A DNA stretch of 64,000 bases from Cryptosporangium arvum DSM 44712 (GTDB lineage: Bacteria > Actinomycetota > Actinomycetes > Mycobacteriales > Cryptosporangiaceae). Of this stretch, positions 24,895-33,507 are shown piece after piece. Every line of letters starts with the position of its first letter. The first letter of the stretch is position 1. Location of the stretch: the NCBI RefSeq assembly GCF_000585375.1, contig NZ_KK073874.1, forward strand, positions 2,046,001 to 2,110,000, given 5' to 3'. The position numbers and the translations under genes are program-made. The notes beneath the pieces were generated by a model, which saw only the letters and a list, made by a program, of their open reading frames with translations, made no database searches and was not told where the DNA came from.

Positions 24895-26645
24895 GCCGGT
24901 TCTTCGTCGTAGGGGGCAGCGTGTTGGCCGGGGCTGGCGTGTTGGTCGGGGCTGGCGTGTTGGTCGGCGTCGGTGTGCTTCTTGGGGCCGGTGTGTGTGC
25001 CGGGGGCAGCGTGTTTGTGGAGGGCAGCGTTTTTGTTGGGGGCAGCGTGCGGGGCGGCTTCGGGGTCGCCGAAGACCTCACCGGGCTCAGCCAGGACAGC
25101 ATCTGTGCGCTCAGCACCGCCGTCGAGCACCGCACCCATGACCGTGGCCGGCGCCGAGGTGGCCCCCGGAGCTGCCACGTCGGCGGCGGACCCGTCCGCG
25201 GTCCCGGTGTCGGTGCTCGTCCAGCTGTCCTGCGCCGCGTTGTTCGGGGTCGGGGTGTTTGGGGTCAGAGTGTTCAGGGTCGAGGTGTCCGGGGCCGGGG
25301 TGTCCGGAGTTGAGGTGTCCGGAGTTGAGGTGTCCGGAGTTGAGGTGTCCGGAGTTGAGGTGTCCGGAGTTGAGGTGTCCGGAGTTGAGGTGTCCGGGGC
25401 CCGGGTGTCCGGGGTCGCTCGTTCCGGCGTGCCAGCCGCCGGAGCGGTAGCGATTCCCGTCTCGCTGGGCGGCACCAGTGTGGCCGTGGCGGCGGTCGAG
25501 GCGCTGAGTTCCGCGGCCTCCGAGGCTGGGACCGTTGCCTCGGTGCGGGTGCCCATCTCGCTGGCCTGTGCCGACGTGGTCGAACCGCTGGCCGAGGTGC
25601 TGCGTTCCGCGGCGGTCGGAGCGGCGGTCGGAGCGGCGGTCGGAGCGGCGGTCGGAGCGGCGGTCGGAGCGGCGGCTTCGGTGTCAGAGTCCGTGTCGCT
25701 GCGTCGCTCAGGGGTGGCAGGGGCGGTCAGTGTGCTGCTCGCGGTTGCCGCCGCCGCTGCCTTGCTGCTGCCTTCTGTCTCGCTGGCCCGCACCAGCTCA
25801 GTCGGGGCGGCGTCCGGGGTGCCGCCCTCCGCCGGGTACGCCTCCGAGTCGCTGCGTGCGTCTCCTTCGCCGTCCCCCGCCGAGGAGGCAGCATCGGTGG
25901 CCGAGGGAGTGGACTCCACCGGAAGATTCGCCGTGTCAGCGGTGGTGCTCGTGCCAGCGGTGGCGCTCATCCCAGCCGTGGTGCTTGTGTCAGCGGTGGG
26001 GCTCATCCCAGCCGTGGTGCTGGCGATGGAACCCCTGGCCTTATCGGTGCTGGGACTGGCGCCGGAACTCGTGCTGGAGCCGGAGCCGGGGAGTGCTTCG
26101 GGCGCCGGGGCGGGAGCGCCGGGGGTCGCGTCGGGGGAGACCAGGCCGGCTCGGCCCAGCAGGCGGAACGTCGGCCCGGTCAGCGGAGGCAGGGCGTCGA
26201 GCGCGTACCAGCGGGCCTCGCCGATCTCGACCTCGTCGACGGTCAGCACGACGTCGTCCGCGTCGACGGTGGCGGTGAAGATCAGGTCGACCTGCTGGAC
26301 CCACGGGTTGACGTGGGCGTTCGGCACGATCGGCGTCACCGTGTCGGGGTCGAGCGACACCCCGATCTCCTCACGCACCTCACGGACCGCGGCGTCCCGC
26401 GGATGTTCACGCCGGTCGAGGAGGCCACCCGGCAACGACCAGCCGGTCGCGGGGGGCTGGCGGACCAGCAGCAGGCGGTCGTCATGGTCGCGGAGGAGCA
26501 CCACCGAGCCGAGGGTGTAGTTCGGTGTCGCCAGCCGGACCACGTTGCGGCGCACTCGCAGCGGGAGGCGCCGGAACACCCCGATCGCCGTGCGGTGTGC
26601 CGCCGCCCGGACCGTGCGGAATCGACTCGGGTTCGCGGGCGCCAT
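24891..26645 (-). CDS. NUDIX hydrolase with a long repetitive C-terminal tail
   Basis: Residues 1-170 form a NUDIX domain. The Nudix box starts GGLLDRREHPRDAAVREV and continues REEIGV (about 73-96), matching GX5EX7REUXEEXGU, so diphosphate hydrolysis is likely. The remaining 410 residues are low-complexity Ala/Thr/Ser/Pro/Asp, including six exact TPDTS pentads, AAPT tetrads and a His/Pro/Lys-rich end (KHAAPGTHTGPKKH). No signal peptide is seen. A domain of about 170 residues is normal for the family, so the tail is unusual. The gene overlaps the upstream exonuclease gene by 164 nt and the downstream nucleotidyltransferase by 4 nt. Confidence 0.8.
   Translation of the reverse strand: MAPANPSRFRTVRAAAHRTAIGVFRRLPLRVRRNVVRLATPNYTLGSVVLLRDHDDRLLLVRQPPATGWSLPGGLLDRREHPRDAAVREVREEIGVSLDPDTVTPIVPNAHVNPWVQQVDLIFTATVDADDVVLTVDEVEIGEARWYALDALPPLTGPTFRLLGRAGLVSPDATPGAPAPAPEALPGSGSSTSSGASPSTDKARGSIASTTAGMSPTADTSTTAGMSATAGTSTTADTANLPVESTPSATDAASSAGDGEGDARSDSEAYPAEGGTPDAAPTELVRASETEGSSKAAAAATASSTLTAPATPERRSDTDSDTEAAAPTAAPTAAPTAAPTAAPTAAERSTSASGSTTSAQASEMGTRTEATVPASEAAELSASTAATATLVPPSETGIATAPAAGTPERATPDTRAPDTSTPDTSTPDTSTPDTSTPDTSTPDTSTPDTPAPDTSTLNTLTPNTPTPNNAAQDSWTSTDTGTADGSAADVAAPGATSAPATVMGAVLDGGAERTDAVLAEPGEVFGDPEAAPHAAPNKNAALHKHAAPGTHTGPKKHTDADQHASPDQHASPGQHAAPYDEEPA
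25299..25388. repeat. Six perfect 15-bp tandem repeats in the NUDIX gene
   Basis: The unit GGTGTCCGGAGTTGA occurs six times without change and encodes TPDTS pentads on the minus strand. Degenerate copies extend on both sides. Exact identity at the DNA level, including third positions, suggests recent slippage or recombination expansion. Confidence 0.9.
25612..25671. repeat. Five perfect 12-bp tandem repeats in the NUDIX gene
   Basis: The unit GCGGTCGGAGCG occurs five times in a row and encodes AAPT tetrads on the minus strand. Like the 15-bp array it keeps reading frame, so copy-number changes would lengthen or shorten the tail without a frameshift. Confidence 0.88.
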
Positions 26646-28464
26646 GAGTGGACAGGTTAGAGCTCCCCGGTGCGGCCAGCGTGACGGGCACCGCCGGACG
26701 CGATTCCGGGCGCAGACGGCGCCGGTCGCCGAACGGATCGGCGCCGTGCCGCCCGGCCTCCATGCGGCCGACCAACTGGGCCCAGCGCCCGGCCCCCCGC
26801 GCCGGCGAGGACCAGACCGTGTCGACCTTCACCAACCTCGTCTCCGGACGTTCCACCCAGGCCAGCACCCGCTCGATCTCCTCCAGATGGAGACCTTCGG
26901 AGGCCGGATCGCGCTCCACGGTCTCGGCTGCGGCGACGAGCTGATCGACGACCGGCATCGGCGGCACACCACGCGCGGCCACCCCGGCCGCGGCCAGCCG
27001 GCCGTGCCGCACCACGGAGATCTCCCAGCCGCCGGCCCCGTCGGCGCGCGCGGCGACCAACTCGGGCACGACGCTTATCGCCCGGGTGCGTTGCGACCGG
27101 ATGACAGCGCGCAGGAGCGCCGACAACCGGTTCCTGGCTACCGCGGCCTCCTCGTAGCGCTGCCGGTCCGCCAGCGACTCGATGCGGCTCAGCAATCGCT
27201 CGACCAGTCGCGACGGATCGCCCTGGACCGCCTCCCGGAACGCGGCGGCGTGGCGTCCGTACGCCTCCACCGAGACGCGGTGCTCGCAGGGCGCCTCGCA
27301 CTTGCGGATCTCGGCCAGCGCGCAGGCCGGGCTGGTCTTGCGCGTGGACAGCACGCCACCGCACTGACGCAGCGGCAGGACGTCGTACACCGCGGTGGCC
27401 GCGGCCTCCGCCGAACGCCGGGACGAGAACGGCCCGAGGTACGCCGTGCCGTCGTCACGGGCCTGACGCACCACCGACAGGCGGGGGTAGGCGTCGGTCG
27501 TCAGACGCAGCCACAGACGCCGCTCGGGATGCTTGGACCGCCGGTTGTACGGCGGCTTGTGCGCCGCGATCAGACGTAGTTCGCGCACTTCGGCCTCGAG
27601 CGAGTGCGCGCAGACGATGGCCTCGATGCGTTCGGCTGCATTGATCATCTCGGCCATCCGCGACCGCTGCTCGGACGAGACGAAGTACTGGCGCACCCGC
27701 GACCGCAGATCTTTGCTGGTGCCGACGTAGAGCGGCCGGTCGCGCGCGTCGCGGAACAGGTACACGCCCGGCGCGTTGGGCACGCCGACCGCCAGATGTC
27801 GCTTGCGACGCTGGGCCTCGGACACCTGCGTCGTGAACGTCTCGAGCTCTTCGAGGGTCTGGATGCCGAGGTTGCCGAGCCGCTCCATCAGGCTGTGCAG
27901 AACGTGCACAGTGGCCTGCGCGTCGGCCAGCGCGCGGTGGACCGGTGTGGTGGGGGAGCGGAAGAACGCCGCGAGCGTGCTGAGCTTGCAGTTGCGTACC
28001 TCGTCGCGGCTGAGTGCCCGGCGCGCCAGCACGGCGGTGTCGACCTTCCGGAAACCCGGCCACACCATGCCGTGGGCCTCGCAGGCGGCCTTCAGATGGC
28101 TCAGGTCGAAGGGTGCGTTGTGCGCGACCAGCACGGTGCCGCGCGCGAACTCCAGAAAGGCCGGCAGTACCTCCGGGATCGGTGGCGCCGCGGCCACCAT
28201 CGCGTCGGTGATGCCGGTGAGCACCGTGATGAACGGCGGAATGCCGATCCCCGGGTCGACGAGCGTCTGGAACTCGCCGAGCACCTCACCGCCGCGGACC
28301 TTGACCGCACCGATCTCGGTGATGGCCGAACCGCCGGGAGCGCCGCCGGTGGTCTCGAGGTCCACCACGACGAACGTGGTGTCCCGCAGCGGCTGGCCGA
28401 GTTCGTCGAACGTCGACTGAACCCAGCCCTTGGGGGTTGTGGTCGACGAGCCGTGCTGTTGCAT
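26482..28464 (-). CDS. DEDDh exonuclease fused to a UvrC-like GIY-YIG domain
   Basis: Residues about 25-200 are a DnaQ-type 3'-5' exonuclease: VVVDLETTGG supplies Asp35 and Glu37, HNAPFD the second Asp, HRALADAQAT the His and last Asp. Residues about 230-310 are a GIY-YIG nuclease-like domain (GVYLFRDARDRPLYVGTS, then DLRSRVRQYF). A UvrC-type Cys region (CALAEIRKCEAPCEH) follows, with a UVR-like segment after it. The fusion matches Rv2191 of M. tuberculosis, near trpD there too, and likely works in DNA repair. The last 55 residues are Pro/Gly-rich and overlap the NUDIX gene by 164 nt in another frame. Confidence 0.9.
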   Translation of the reverse strand: MQQHGSSTTTPKGWVQSTFDELGQPLRDTTFVVVDLETTGGAPGGSAITEIGAVKVRGGEVLGEFQTLVDPGIGIPPFITVLTGITDAMVAAAPPIPEVLPAFLEFARGTVLVAHNAPFDLSHLKAACEAHGMVWPGFRKVDTAVLARRALSRDEVRNCKLSTLAAFFRSPTTPVHRALADAQATVHVLHSLMERLGNLGIQTLEELETFTTQVSEAQRRKRHLAVGVPNAPGVYLFRDARDRPLYVGTSKDLRSRVRQYFVSSEQRSRMAEMINAAERIEAIVCAHSLEAEVRELRLIAAHKPPYNRRSKHPERRLWLRLTTDAYPRLSVVRQARDDGTAYLGPFSSRRSAEAAATAVYDVLPLRQCGGVLSTRKTSPACALAEIRKCEAPCEHRVSVEAYGRHAAAFREAVQGDPSRLVERLLSRIESLADRQRYEEAAVARNRLSALLRAVIRSQRTRAISVVPELVAARADGAGGWEISVVRHGRLAAAGVAARGVPPMPVVDQLVAAAETVERDPASEGLHLEEIERVLAWVERPETRLVKVDTVWSSPARGAGRWAQLVGRMEAGRHGADPFGDRRRLRPESRPAVPVTLAAPGSSNLSTHGAREPESIPHGPGGGTPHGDRGVPAPPAASAPQRGPAGDTELHPRLGGAPPRP

Positions 28465-28558
28465 GGGCTGACCGTAGGGGGAGGGTGGGACAAAAACTCG
28501 AACGAGCCGGGTTCACCTGGTCAGACGTGGTCCGTCGTGCGGCCGACGGCGATCAGGA

Positions 28559-29983
28559 GTGGAAGACTGGAACCATGTCCACCTTGCGGCCACTGTGACC
28601 GGCGATCACCACAGAGAGGACGGCGTCACCGACGCCGCGATCGGCGCTGCCCAAACCGGCGTCGAGCCGACTCAGCCCGACGTCGAGCCCACTCTGCCGG
28701 ATGCGGTCCGCGCCCGCGTGACGGCGCTCGCCGTCGACCTCTTTCCCTCCCTCGGCCCCGACGTCCTGCCCGCGGCGCTGCGCCGGTTCGCGCAGTTCAC
28801 CCCGGCTCGGCGGGCCCGGCTGGCCGGTCCGACCGTGGTCGCGCAGCTCGCGGCCGACGCCGAGTTCCGCCAGCGGCTGGCGGAGCGGGCCGTCGAGGCG
28901 GCCGGGCCGCTGGGAGCCGCCGTAGCCGCAGGCACCCCGCCCGGCGCCGCCGACCCCGTCGAGGTCGCCGCACTGGCCTACCTGGCCCGCCCACCGCACT
29001 GGACGACGCTCGTCGAGTCGGCGTCGGCGACCGTCGTGGCCGCGGCCGAATCCGAGCAGGTGCTGGCCGCGTCCCGGCAGGTCGAACGCCTCACCGAGCA
29101 GCTCGAGCGGGCCCGGGCCAACGCCAAGGCCGACGCCGAGAAGCTGCGCTCGGACCTGGCGACCGTCCGCGGCGAGGCCGACGAGCTGCGGGTACGCGTG
29201 CGCGAGCTCACCAAGGCCCTGCGCGACTCCGAGCAGGACGTCCGCCGCCTCACCGACGCGGTGTCCACCGAGAAAGGCCGGGTCGCCGCCGCGTCCAGCG
29301 CCTCCGACGCCGAGATCCGGCGGCTCCGCGGGCGGCTCGCCGACGCCGAGCGCGAGCTGGAGGCGGCCAAGTCGTCCAGCCGCGCCGGCCGGGTCACCGA
29401 CGACATGCGGCTCTGGCTGCTGCTGGAGACGCTCGGCAACGCCGCTCAGGGGCTCCGTCGCGAGCTCGCGCTCGGTCCCCCTGGCGTGCTGCCCGGTGAC
29501 GTCGTCGCGGCCGACGTGGAGGCCACGGCCGGTACGAAGACGAAGGCCGGCAGCCAGCTCTGGGCCGCCGACGACCCGGCCCGGCTCGACCAGCTGCTCG
29601 CGCTGCCCCGCGTCCACCTGGTGATCGACGGCTACAACGTGACGAAGACCGGGTTCCCGGAGGCCGCGCTCGAGCAGCAACGCACGCGCCTGGTAGCGAG
29701 CCTGGCCGGGCTCGCCGCGCAAACGAACGCCGAGATCACGGTCGTGTTCGACGGGGCGGGCCGGCTCGCGATCGCGCCCGGGAGCCCGCGCGGGGTGCGG
29801 GTCATCTTCAGCCCGGCGGGGGAGACCGCCGACGAGGTGATCCGGCGGCTGGTGCGCACCGAACCGCAGGGACGGCCGGTCGTCGTCGTGTCGTCGGACA
29901 AAGAAGTGGCCGACGGTATCCGCCGGGCCGGTGCCTATGCGGTGCCGTCCGTAGTCCTGGTGAAGCGTCTCGACCGGGCTTGA
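28559..29983 (+). CDS. NYN (PIN-like) domain RNA-processing protein with coiled coil
   Basis: A 474-residue protein. Residues about 50-155 are helical and Ala-rich. Residues about 160-270 form a long heptad-like coiled coil (ERLTEQLERARANAKADAEK and onward). The last 120 residues are an NYN/YacP-like nuclease domain: LVIDGYNVTKTG carries the first Asp, VVFDGAG another, and TADEVIRRLV and VVSSDKEVADGIRRAG complete the site. It is divergent from the exonuclease gene. The GTG at 28559 has a poor ribosome site; GTG 28595 is an alternative start. It probably cleaves or processes RNA. Confidence 0.85.
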   Translation: MEDWNHVHLAATVTGDHHREDGVTDAAIGAAQTGVEPTQPDVEPTLPDAVRARVTALAVDLFPSLGPDVLPAALRRFAQFTPARRARLAGPTVVAQLAADAEFRQRLAERAVEAAGPLGAAVAAGTPPGAADPVEVAALAYLARPPHWTTLVESASATVVAAAESEQVLAASRQVERLTEQLERARANAKADAEKLRSDLATVRGEADELRVRVRELTKALRDSEQDVRRLTDAVSTEKGRVAAASSASDAEIRRLRGRLADAERELEAAKSSSRAGRVTDDMRLWLLLETLGNAAQGLRRELALGPPGVLPGDVVAADVEATAGTKTKAGSQLWAADDPARLDQLLALPRVHLVIDGYNVTKTGFPEAALEQQRTRLVASLAGLAAQTNAEITVVFDGAGRLAIAPGSPRGVRVIFSPAGETADEVIRRLVRTEPQGRPVVVVSSDKEVADGIRRAGAYAVPSVVLVKRLDRA

Positions 29984-30054
29984 CTCAGTTTTGTCGTACC
30001 CCCTGCCTACCGTGCGTGGTGGAAGGAACAGATGCACGGAAGGAGGCGACGACG

Positions 30055-30330
30055 ATGCTCATCGATTGCGACGCGTGTGGCGTCCGTGGCTCAGGCTGCG
30101 CCGACTGCGTGATCACCGCGCTGGTCGGGGCCCCGCCGCCCGGTGTCGAACTGACCGAGATGCCGAACGGCGTCGAACTGGACGACGTGGAGGAGAACGC
30201 ACTGCGGGCCCTGGTCTCCGCGGGCCTCGACCCCGAGTTCGTGTCGATCACCGCGACCGAGCCCGCCCACGACCTGCGCCACCACACCGACTGGCTCGGA
30301 GGCAGCCACACCGACCGCCAGGCCGGCTGA
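30055..30330 (+). CDS. Small Cys-rich protein, function unknown
   Basis: A 91-residue protein. The start CDACGVRGSGCADC (about residues 4-17) has a CxxC-x6-CxxC spacing that could bind zinc or a Fe-S cluster. The rest is acidic, with a short hydrophobic VITALVGAP stretch and an ELDDVEENALRALVSAG helix. I chose ATG 30055 because AAGGAGG lies just upstream; an earlier start at 29980 overlaps the NYN gene end. It lies 71 bp after the NYN gene, probably in the same transcript, which weakly links it to RNA metabolism. Confidence 0.8.
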   Translation: MLIDCDACGVRGSGCADCVITALVGAPPPGVELTEMPNGVELDDVEENALRALVSAGLDPEFVSITATEPAHDLRHHTDWLGGSHTDRQAG

Positions 30331-30896
30331 CGCCGGAGCCCCACCGGCGGCCGGGCGCGCACGCCCATAGGCCGGCCGGACCACAGCGGGAGGCCCGCTG
30401 ACCCTCGGGCACCAGGCCGACCAGGCCTTCGCCAGAGGCCGGCCAGGCCTTCGCCAGAGGCCGGCCAGGCCGTTGCCGGGAGGCCAGCGAGGGCTCCCGG
30501 AGGGCCAGCGAGGGCTTCCGGAAGGTCGGCCGGGCCGTTGCCGGGAGGCCAGCGAGAGCTCCTGGAAGGCCAGTGAGGGCTCCCGGAAAGGCCAGCCGGA
30601 CTGTTGCCGGGAGGCGAGGCGGGCTGTCGGTAGGAGCCAGCCGGGCTGTTGCCGGGAGGCGAGGCGGGCTGTCGGTAGGAGCCAGCCGGACTGTTGCCGG
30701 GAGGCCGGCCGGGAACTGGTGGAGGCCAGCTCGGGACTGCCAGGGGCCGGGAGGCCAGCCGGGACTCGGGCGGGAGACCAACCGCACCGCCGCCGGGAAA
30801 CCAACACAACCGCCGGCAGAAACACAGCACAACCGCCGGCAGAAACACAGCACAACCCCCGGCCGTCCAGCAGCGGGCGGCTGGGATGATCGACGA
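30331..30896. repeat. Gene-free stretch with several tandem repeat families
   Basis: No convincing gene is present. Three repeat families are visible. A 22-bp unit beginning AGGCCTTCGCCAGAGGCC occurs about twice at 30423-30470, with decayed GGCCAGCGAGGGCTCCCGGA units to about 30590. A 45-bp unit (AGCCGG[A/G]CTGTTGCCGGGAGG at its start) occurs twice in full (30594-30638, 30639-30683) plus a partial third. A 23-bp unit (AACCGCCGGCAGAAACACAG at its start) occurs twice at 30808-30853. Both strands carry long open frames, but these only reflect high GC. Confidence 0.75.
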
Positions 30897-32309
30897 GTGT
30901 CCAGCCGAACCGTCGCCCTGATCGCGTTCCTGGTCCTCGGCGCCGCCGTGGTGCTGGCAGCGGGCCTACTCACGCCCTGGCGCACCACCCCCGCCGAAAG
31001 AACCCCCGCCGAAAAGAGCCCCGCCGAAAAGGCCCCCGGAAAAACCACCCCCGCCGGAGAAACCAGCGGCAAGGCCGACCCCGCCCGAAAAACCACCCCT
31101 GCCGGGAAAGCCACAGAAGCCACAGACCCCGCCCCGCCCCGCCCCGACGCGGCCACCGACTTCACCGAAGCCGAAATCAGCCGCGGTAGCGCCTTCCGCG
31201 CCGCGTTGCGGCCCTGGTCCCTGGCCCGGCTCGCGCTCGGGCTCGTCATCGCGCTGGTGCTCGGCCTCACCCCGCTCGGTGCCCGGCTGATCGGTGCGGT
31301 CGCTCGTCCGCTCGGTGGCTCCTGGTGGAGCGAGGCCCTGCTCGGCGGCGTCGTGCTCGGTCTGGTGGCGACCGTGATCACGCTGCCGCTCGCGGCCCGG
31401 TCGGAGGTGCTGCTGCGCCGGTACGGCCTGTCCACGCAGAACTGGGGCGGTTGGCTCGCCGACCAGGCCAAGGGCTGGGCGATCTCCGCGGTGCTCACGG
31501 CCGTGCTCACGCTGATGCTGTTCGCGCTCGTGCGGGCCACGCCGAACTGGTGGTGGACGTGGGCCGCGGCCGGTGCGGCGGCGTTCGTGTTCGCGGCCTC
31601 GTTCGCGTTCCCGGTGCTCATCGAGCCGTTGTTCAACAAGTTCACGCCGATGCCCGATTCGCCGCTGCGCACGAGCCTCGTGCAGCTCGCCGAGCGCGAT
31701 CACGAACCGGTGAAGGACGTCCTCGTCGCGGACGCGTCGCGCCGCACGACCGCGCTCAACGCGTACGTGTCGGGGTACGGGGCGAGCCGCCGGATCGTCG
31801 TCTACGACACGCTGCTCGAGCAGGCTCCGCCCGAGCAGGTCGAGTCGGTCGTGGCGCACGAGCTCGGCCACGCGGTCGACGGCGACGTGGTCACCGGCAC
31901 GGTGCTGGGGGCGCTCGGCGCGGCGGCGGCGGTGTGCGGGCTGGCCGTGCTCGGCGGCTCCACGGCCCTGTTGCGCCGCGCCGGGGTCGAGAGCCTCACC
32001 GATCCGCGTTCGATCGCGCTGCTGCTGGCGATCGCCGCGCTGGCCGGCGTGTTCGCCACCCCGGTGCAGGGCCTGGTGTCACGCAAGATCGAAGCGCGCG
32101 CCGACGAGCACGCGCTGGCCCTCACCCGGGATCCGGAGGCGTTCGTGGCGATGCAACGCGGGCTGGCCCTGCAGAACCGGGCCGACCTGCGTCCGAACCG
32201 GTTCTTCCAGGTCTGGTTCGGCACCCATCCGACCACTGTGGAACGCATCGCCGCCGCCCGGGCGTTCGCCGCCCGCGAGAACCTCCCCATCCCGGCGCCG
32301 TCCCGATGA
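30897..32309 (+). CDS. M48-family zinc metalloprotease (CAAX-protease-like)
   Basis: A 470-residue membrane protease. The zinc motif VVAHELGHAVDGD places His321, Glu322 and His325; KIEARADEHAL further on supplies the third ligand. An N-terminal membrane anchor (ALIAFLVLGAAVVLAAGLL) is followed by about 50 residues of Lys/Thr/Pro/Glu repeats (TPAERTPAEKSPAEKAPGK), then several helices and the catalytic domain. GTG 30897 is the last start before the anchor; the upstream frame is repeat DNA. The family includes Ste24/HtpX-type enzymes for membrane protein quality control. PimB follows 28 bp downstream. Confidence 0.88.
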   Translation: MSSRTVALIAFLVLGAAVVLAAGLLTPWRTTPAERTPAEKSPAEKAPGKTTPAGETSGKADPARKTTPAGKATEATDPAPPRPDAATDFTEAEISRGSAFRAALRPWSLARLALGLVIALVLGLTPLGARLIGAVARPLGGSWWSEALLGGVVLGLVATVITLPLAARSEVLLRRYGLSTQNWGGWLADQAKGWAISAVLTAVLTLMLFALVRATPNWWWTWAAAGAAAFVFAASFAFPVLIEPLFNKFTPMPDSPLRTSLVQLAERDHEPVKDVLVADASRRTTALNAYVSGYGASRRIVVYDTLLEQAPPEQVESVVAHELGHAVDGDVVTGTVLGALGAAAAVCGLAVLGGSTALLRRAGVESLTDPRSIALLLAIAALAGVFATPVQGLVSRKIEARADEHALALTRDPEAFVAMQRGLALQNRADLRPNRFFQVWFGTHPTTVERIAAARAFAARENLPIPAPSR

Positions 32310-32337
32310 GAGACCCGATGACAGCGGAAACACCCCG

Positions 32338-33456
32338 ATGAAGACCTTGCTCGTCACGAACGACTTCCCGCCGCGCCCCGGCGGCATCCAGACCTTCGTG
32401 CACCAGCTCGCCGTGCGTCAGCCGCCCGGCGAACTCGTCGTCTACGCCTCGCGCTGGAAGGGCGCCGAGGAGTTCGACGCCGAGCAACCGTTCCCGGTCG
32501 TGCGCCACCCCACGTCGTTGCTGGTGCCGACGCCGGCGGCCGCGCGCCGCGTCGTCCGCACCGCGAAGGAGCACGGCTGCGAGACGGTCTGGTACGGCGC
32601 CGCCGCCCCGCTCGGCCTGCTCGCGCACACGCTCAGGAAGAACGCCGGCGTCACCCGCCAGGTCGCCCAGACCCACGGCCACGAAGCCGGCTGGGCGCAG
32701 TTGCCCGCCGCCCGTCAGCTGCTCACCCGAATCGCCGACGGCGTCGACGTCATCACGTATCTCGGCGCGTACACCCGGGGCAAGCTCGAGGGCCCGGTCA
32801 GGAACAAGGCCGAGCTCGTGCACCTGCCGCCGGGCGTCGACACGAGCATGTTCCACCCCGGCGTGGACGGTTCGGCGGTCCGGGAACGCTACGGGCTCAC
32901 CGACCGGCCGACGATCGTCTGCGTCTCCCGTCTCGTCCCGCGCAAGGGCCAGGACCAGCTGATCCGGGCGCTCCCCGCGATCCGCGCGACGATCCCGGAC
33001 GCGGCGCTCCTGCTCGTCAGCGGCGGCCCGTACCGGGAGACGCTGGAGAAGCTCGTCCGGGAGCGCGACCTGGAGAACGACGTGAAGTTCACCGGCTCGG
33101 TGCCGTGGGAGGAGCTCCCGGCGCACTACGCCGCCGGCGACGTGTTCGCGATGCCGTGCCGCACCCGGCGCCGGGGGCTCGACGTCGAAGGGCTCGGCAT
33201 CGTGTACCTGGAGGCATCGGCCACCGGTCTGCCGGTCGTCGCCGGTGACTCCGGGGGAGCGCCGGACGCCGTGCTCGAAGGCGAGACCGGCTACGTGGTC
33301 GGCGGCCGGGACCTCGACGCCTTGGTGGCACGCACGACCGAGTTGCTCGGAGACGCGGCGAGGGCGCAGGCCATGGGCAAGGCCGGCCGGGAATGGGTCG
33401 AGCGCGACTGGCAGTGGGACGACCTCGCGGCCCGGATGACCACCCTGCTCAACTGA
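32338..33456 (+). CDS. pimB: GDP-mannose:phosphatidylinositol mannosyltransferase, PimB type (GT4)
   Basis: GT4 enzyme expected to add mannose to phosphatidylinositol mannoside in the inner membrane leaflet. The start TLLVTNDFPPRPGGIQTFV is the GT4 donor/acceptor loop; SRLVPRKGQDQLIRALP and the acidic CRTRRRGLDVEGLGIVYLEA region are strongly PimB-like (Rv2188c). ATGPVVAGDSGGAPDAV-type sequence (here SATGLPVVAGDSGGAPDAV) is the donor nucleotide pocket. The gene has the same neighbours as in mycobacteria: FadD15-, SRPBCC- and ATPase-type genes. Confidence 0.88.
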   Translation: MKTLLVTNDFPPRPGGIQTFVHQLAVRQPPGELVVYASRWKGAEEFDAEQPFPVVRHPTSLLVPTPAAARRVVRTAKEHGCETVWYGAAAPLGLLAHTLRKNAGVTRQVAQTHGHEAGWAQLPAARQLLTRIADGVDVITYLGAYTRGKLEGPVRNKAELVHLPPGVDTSMFHPGVDGSAVRERYGLTDRPTIVCVSRLVPRKGQDQLIRALPAIRATIPDAALLLVSGGPYRETLEKLVRERDLENDVKFTGSVPWEELPAHYAAGDVFAMPCRTRRRGLDVEGLGIVYLEASATGLPVVAGDSGGAPDAVLEGETGYVVGGRDLDALVARTTELLGDAARAQAMGKAGREWVERDWQWDDLAARMTTLLN

Positions 33457-33459
33457 AAG

Positions 33460-33501
33460 AACCGTTCTCCCCGCCGGAACGCCGCAGCGGGGAGAACGGT
33501 T
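33460..33501. terminator. Bidirectional terminator between pimB and the response regulator
   Basis: AACCGTTCTCCCCGC (33460-33474) and its perfect 15-bp complement (33487-33501) enclose a 12-nt loop. It lies between the convergent pimB (stop 33456) and the response regulator (stop 33508), leaving room for little else. Confidence 0.8.
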
Positions 33502-33507
33502 GACTAC

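Noticed and set aside
30808-30853. CRISPR-like 23-bp repeats
   Set aside because: The two copies are directly adjacent with no spacers, and no cas gene is in the window.
30091-31672. Long leftward reading frames across the repeat region and M48 gene
   Set aside because: They consist of repeat translation and antisense of the well-supported M48 gene; low complexity and no domain.
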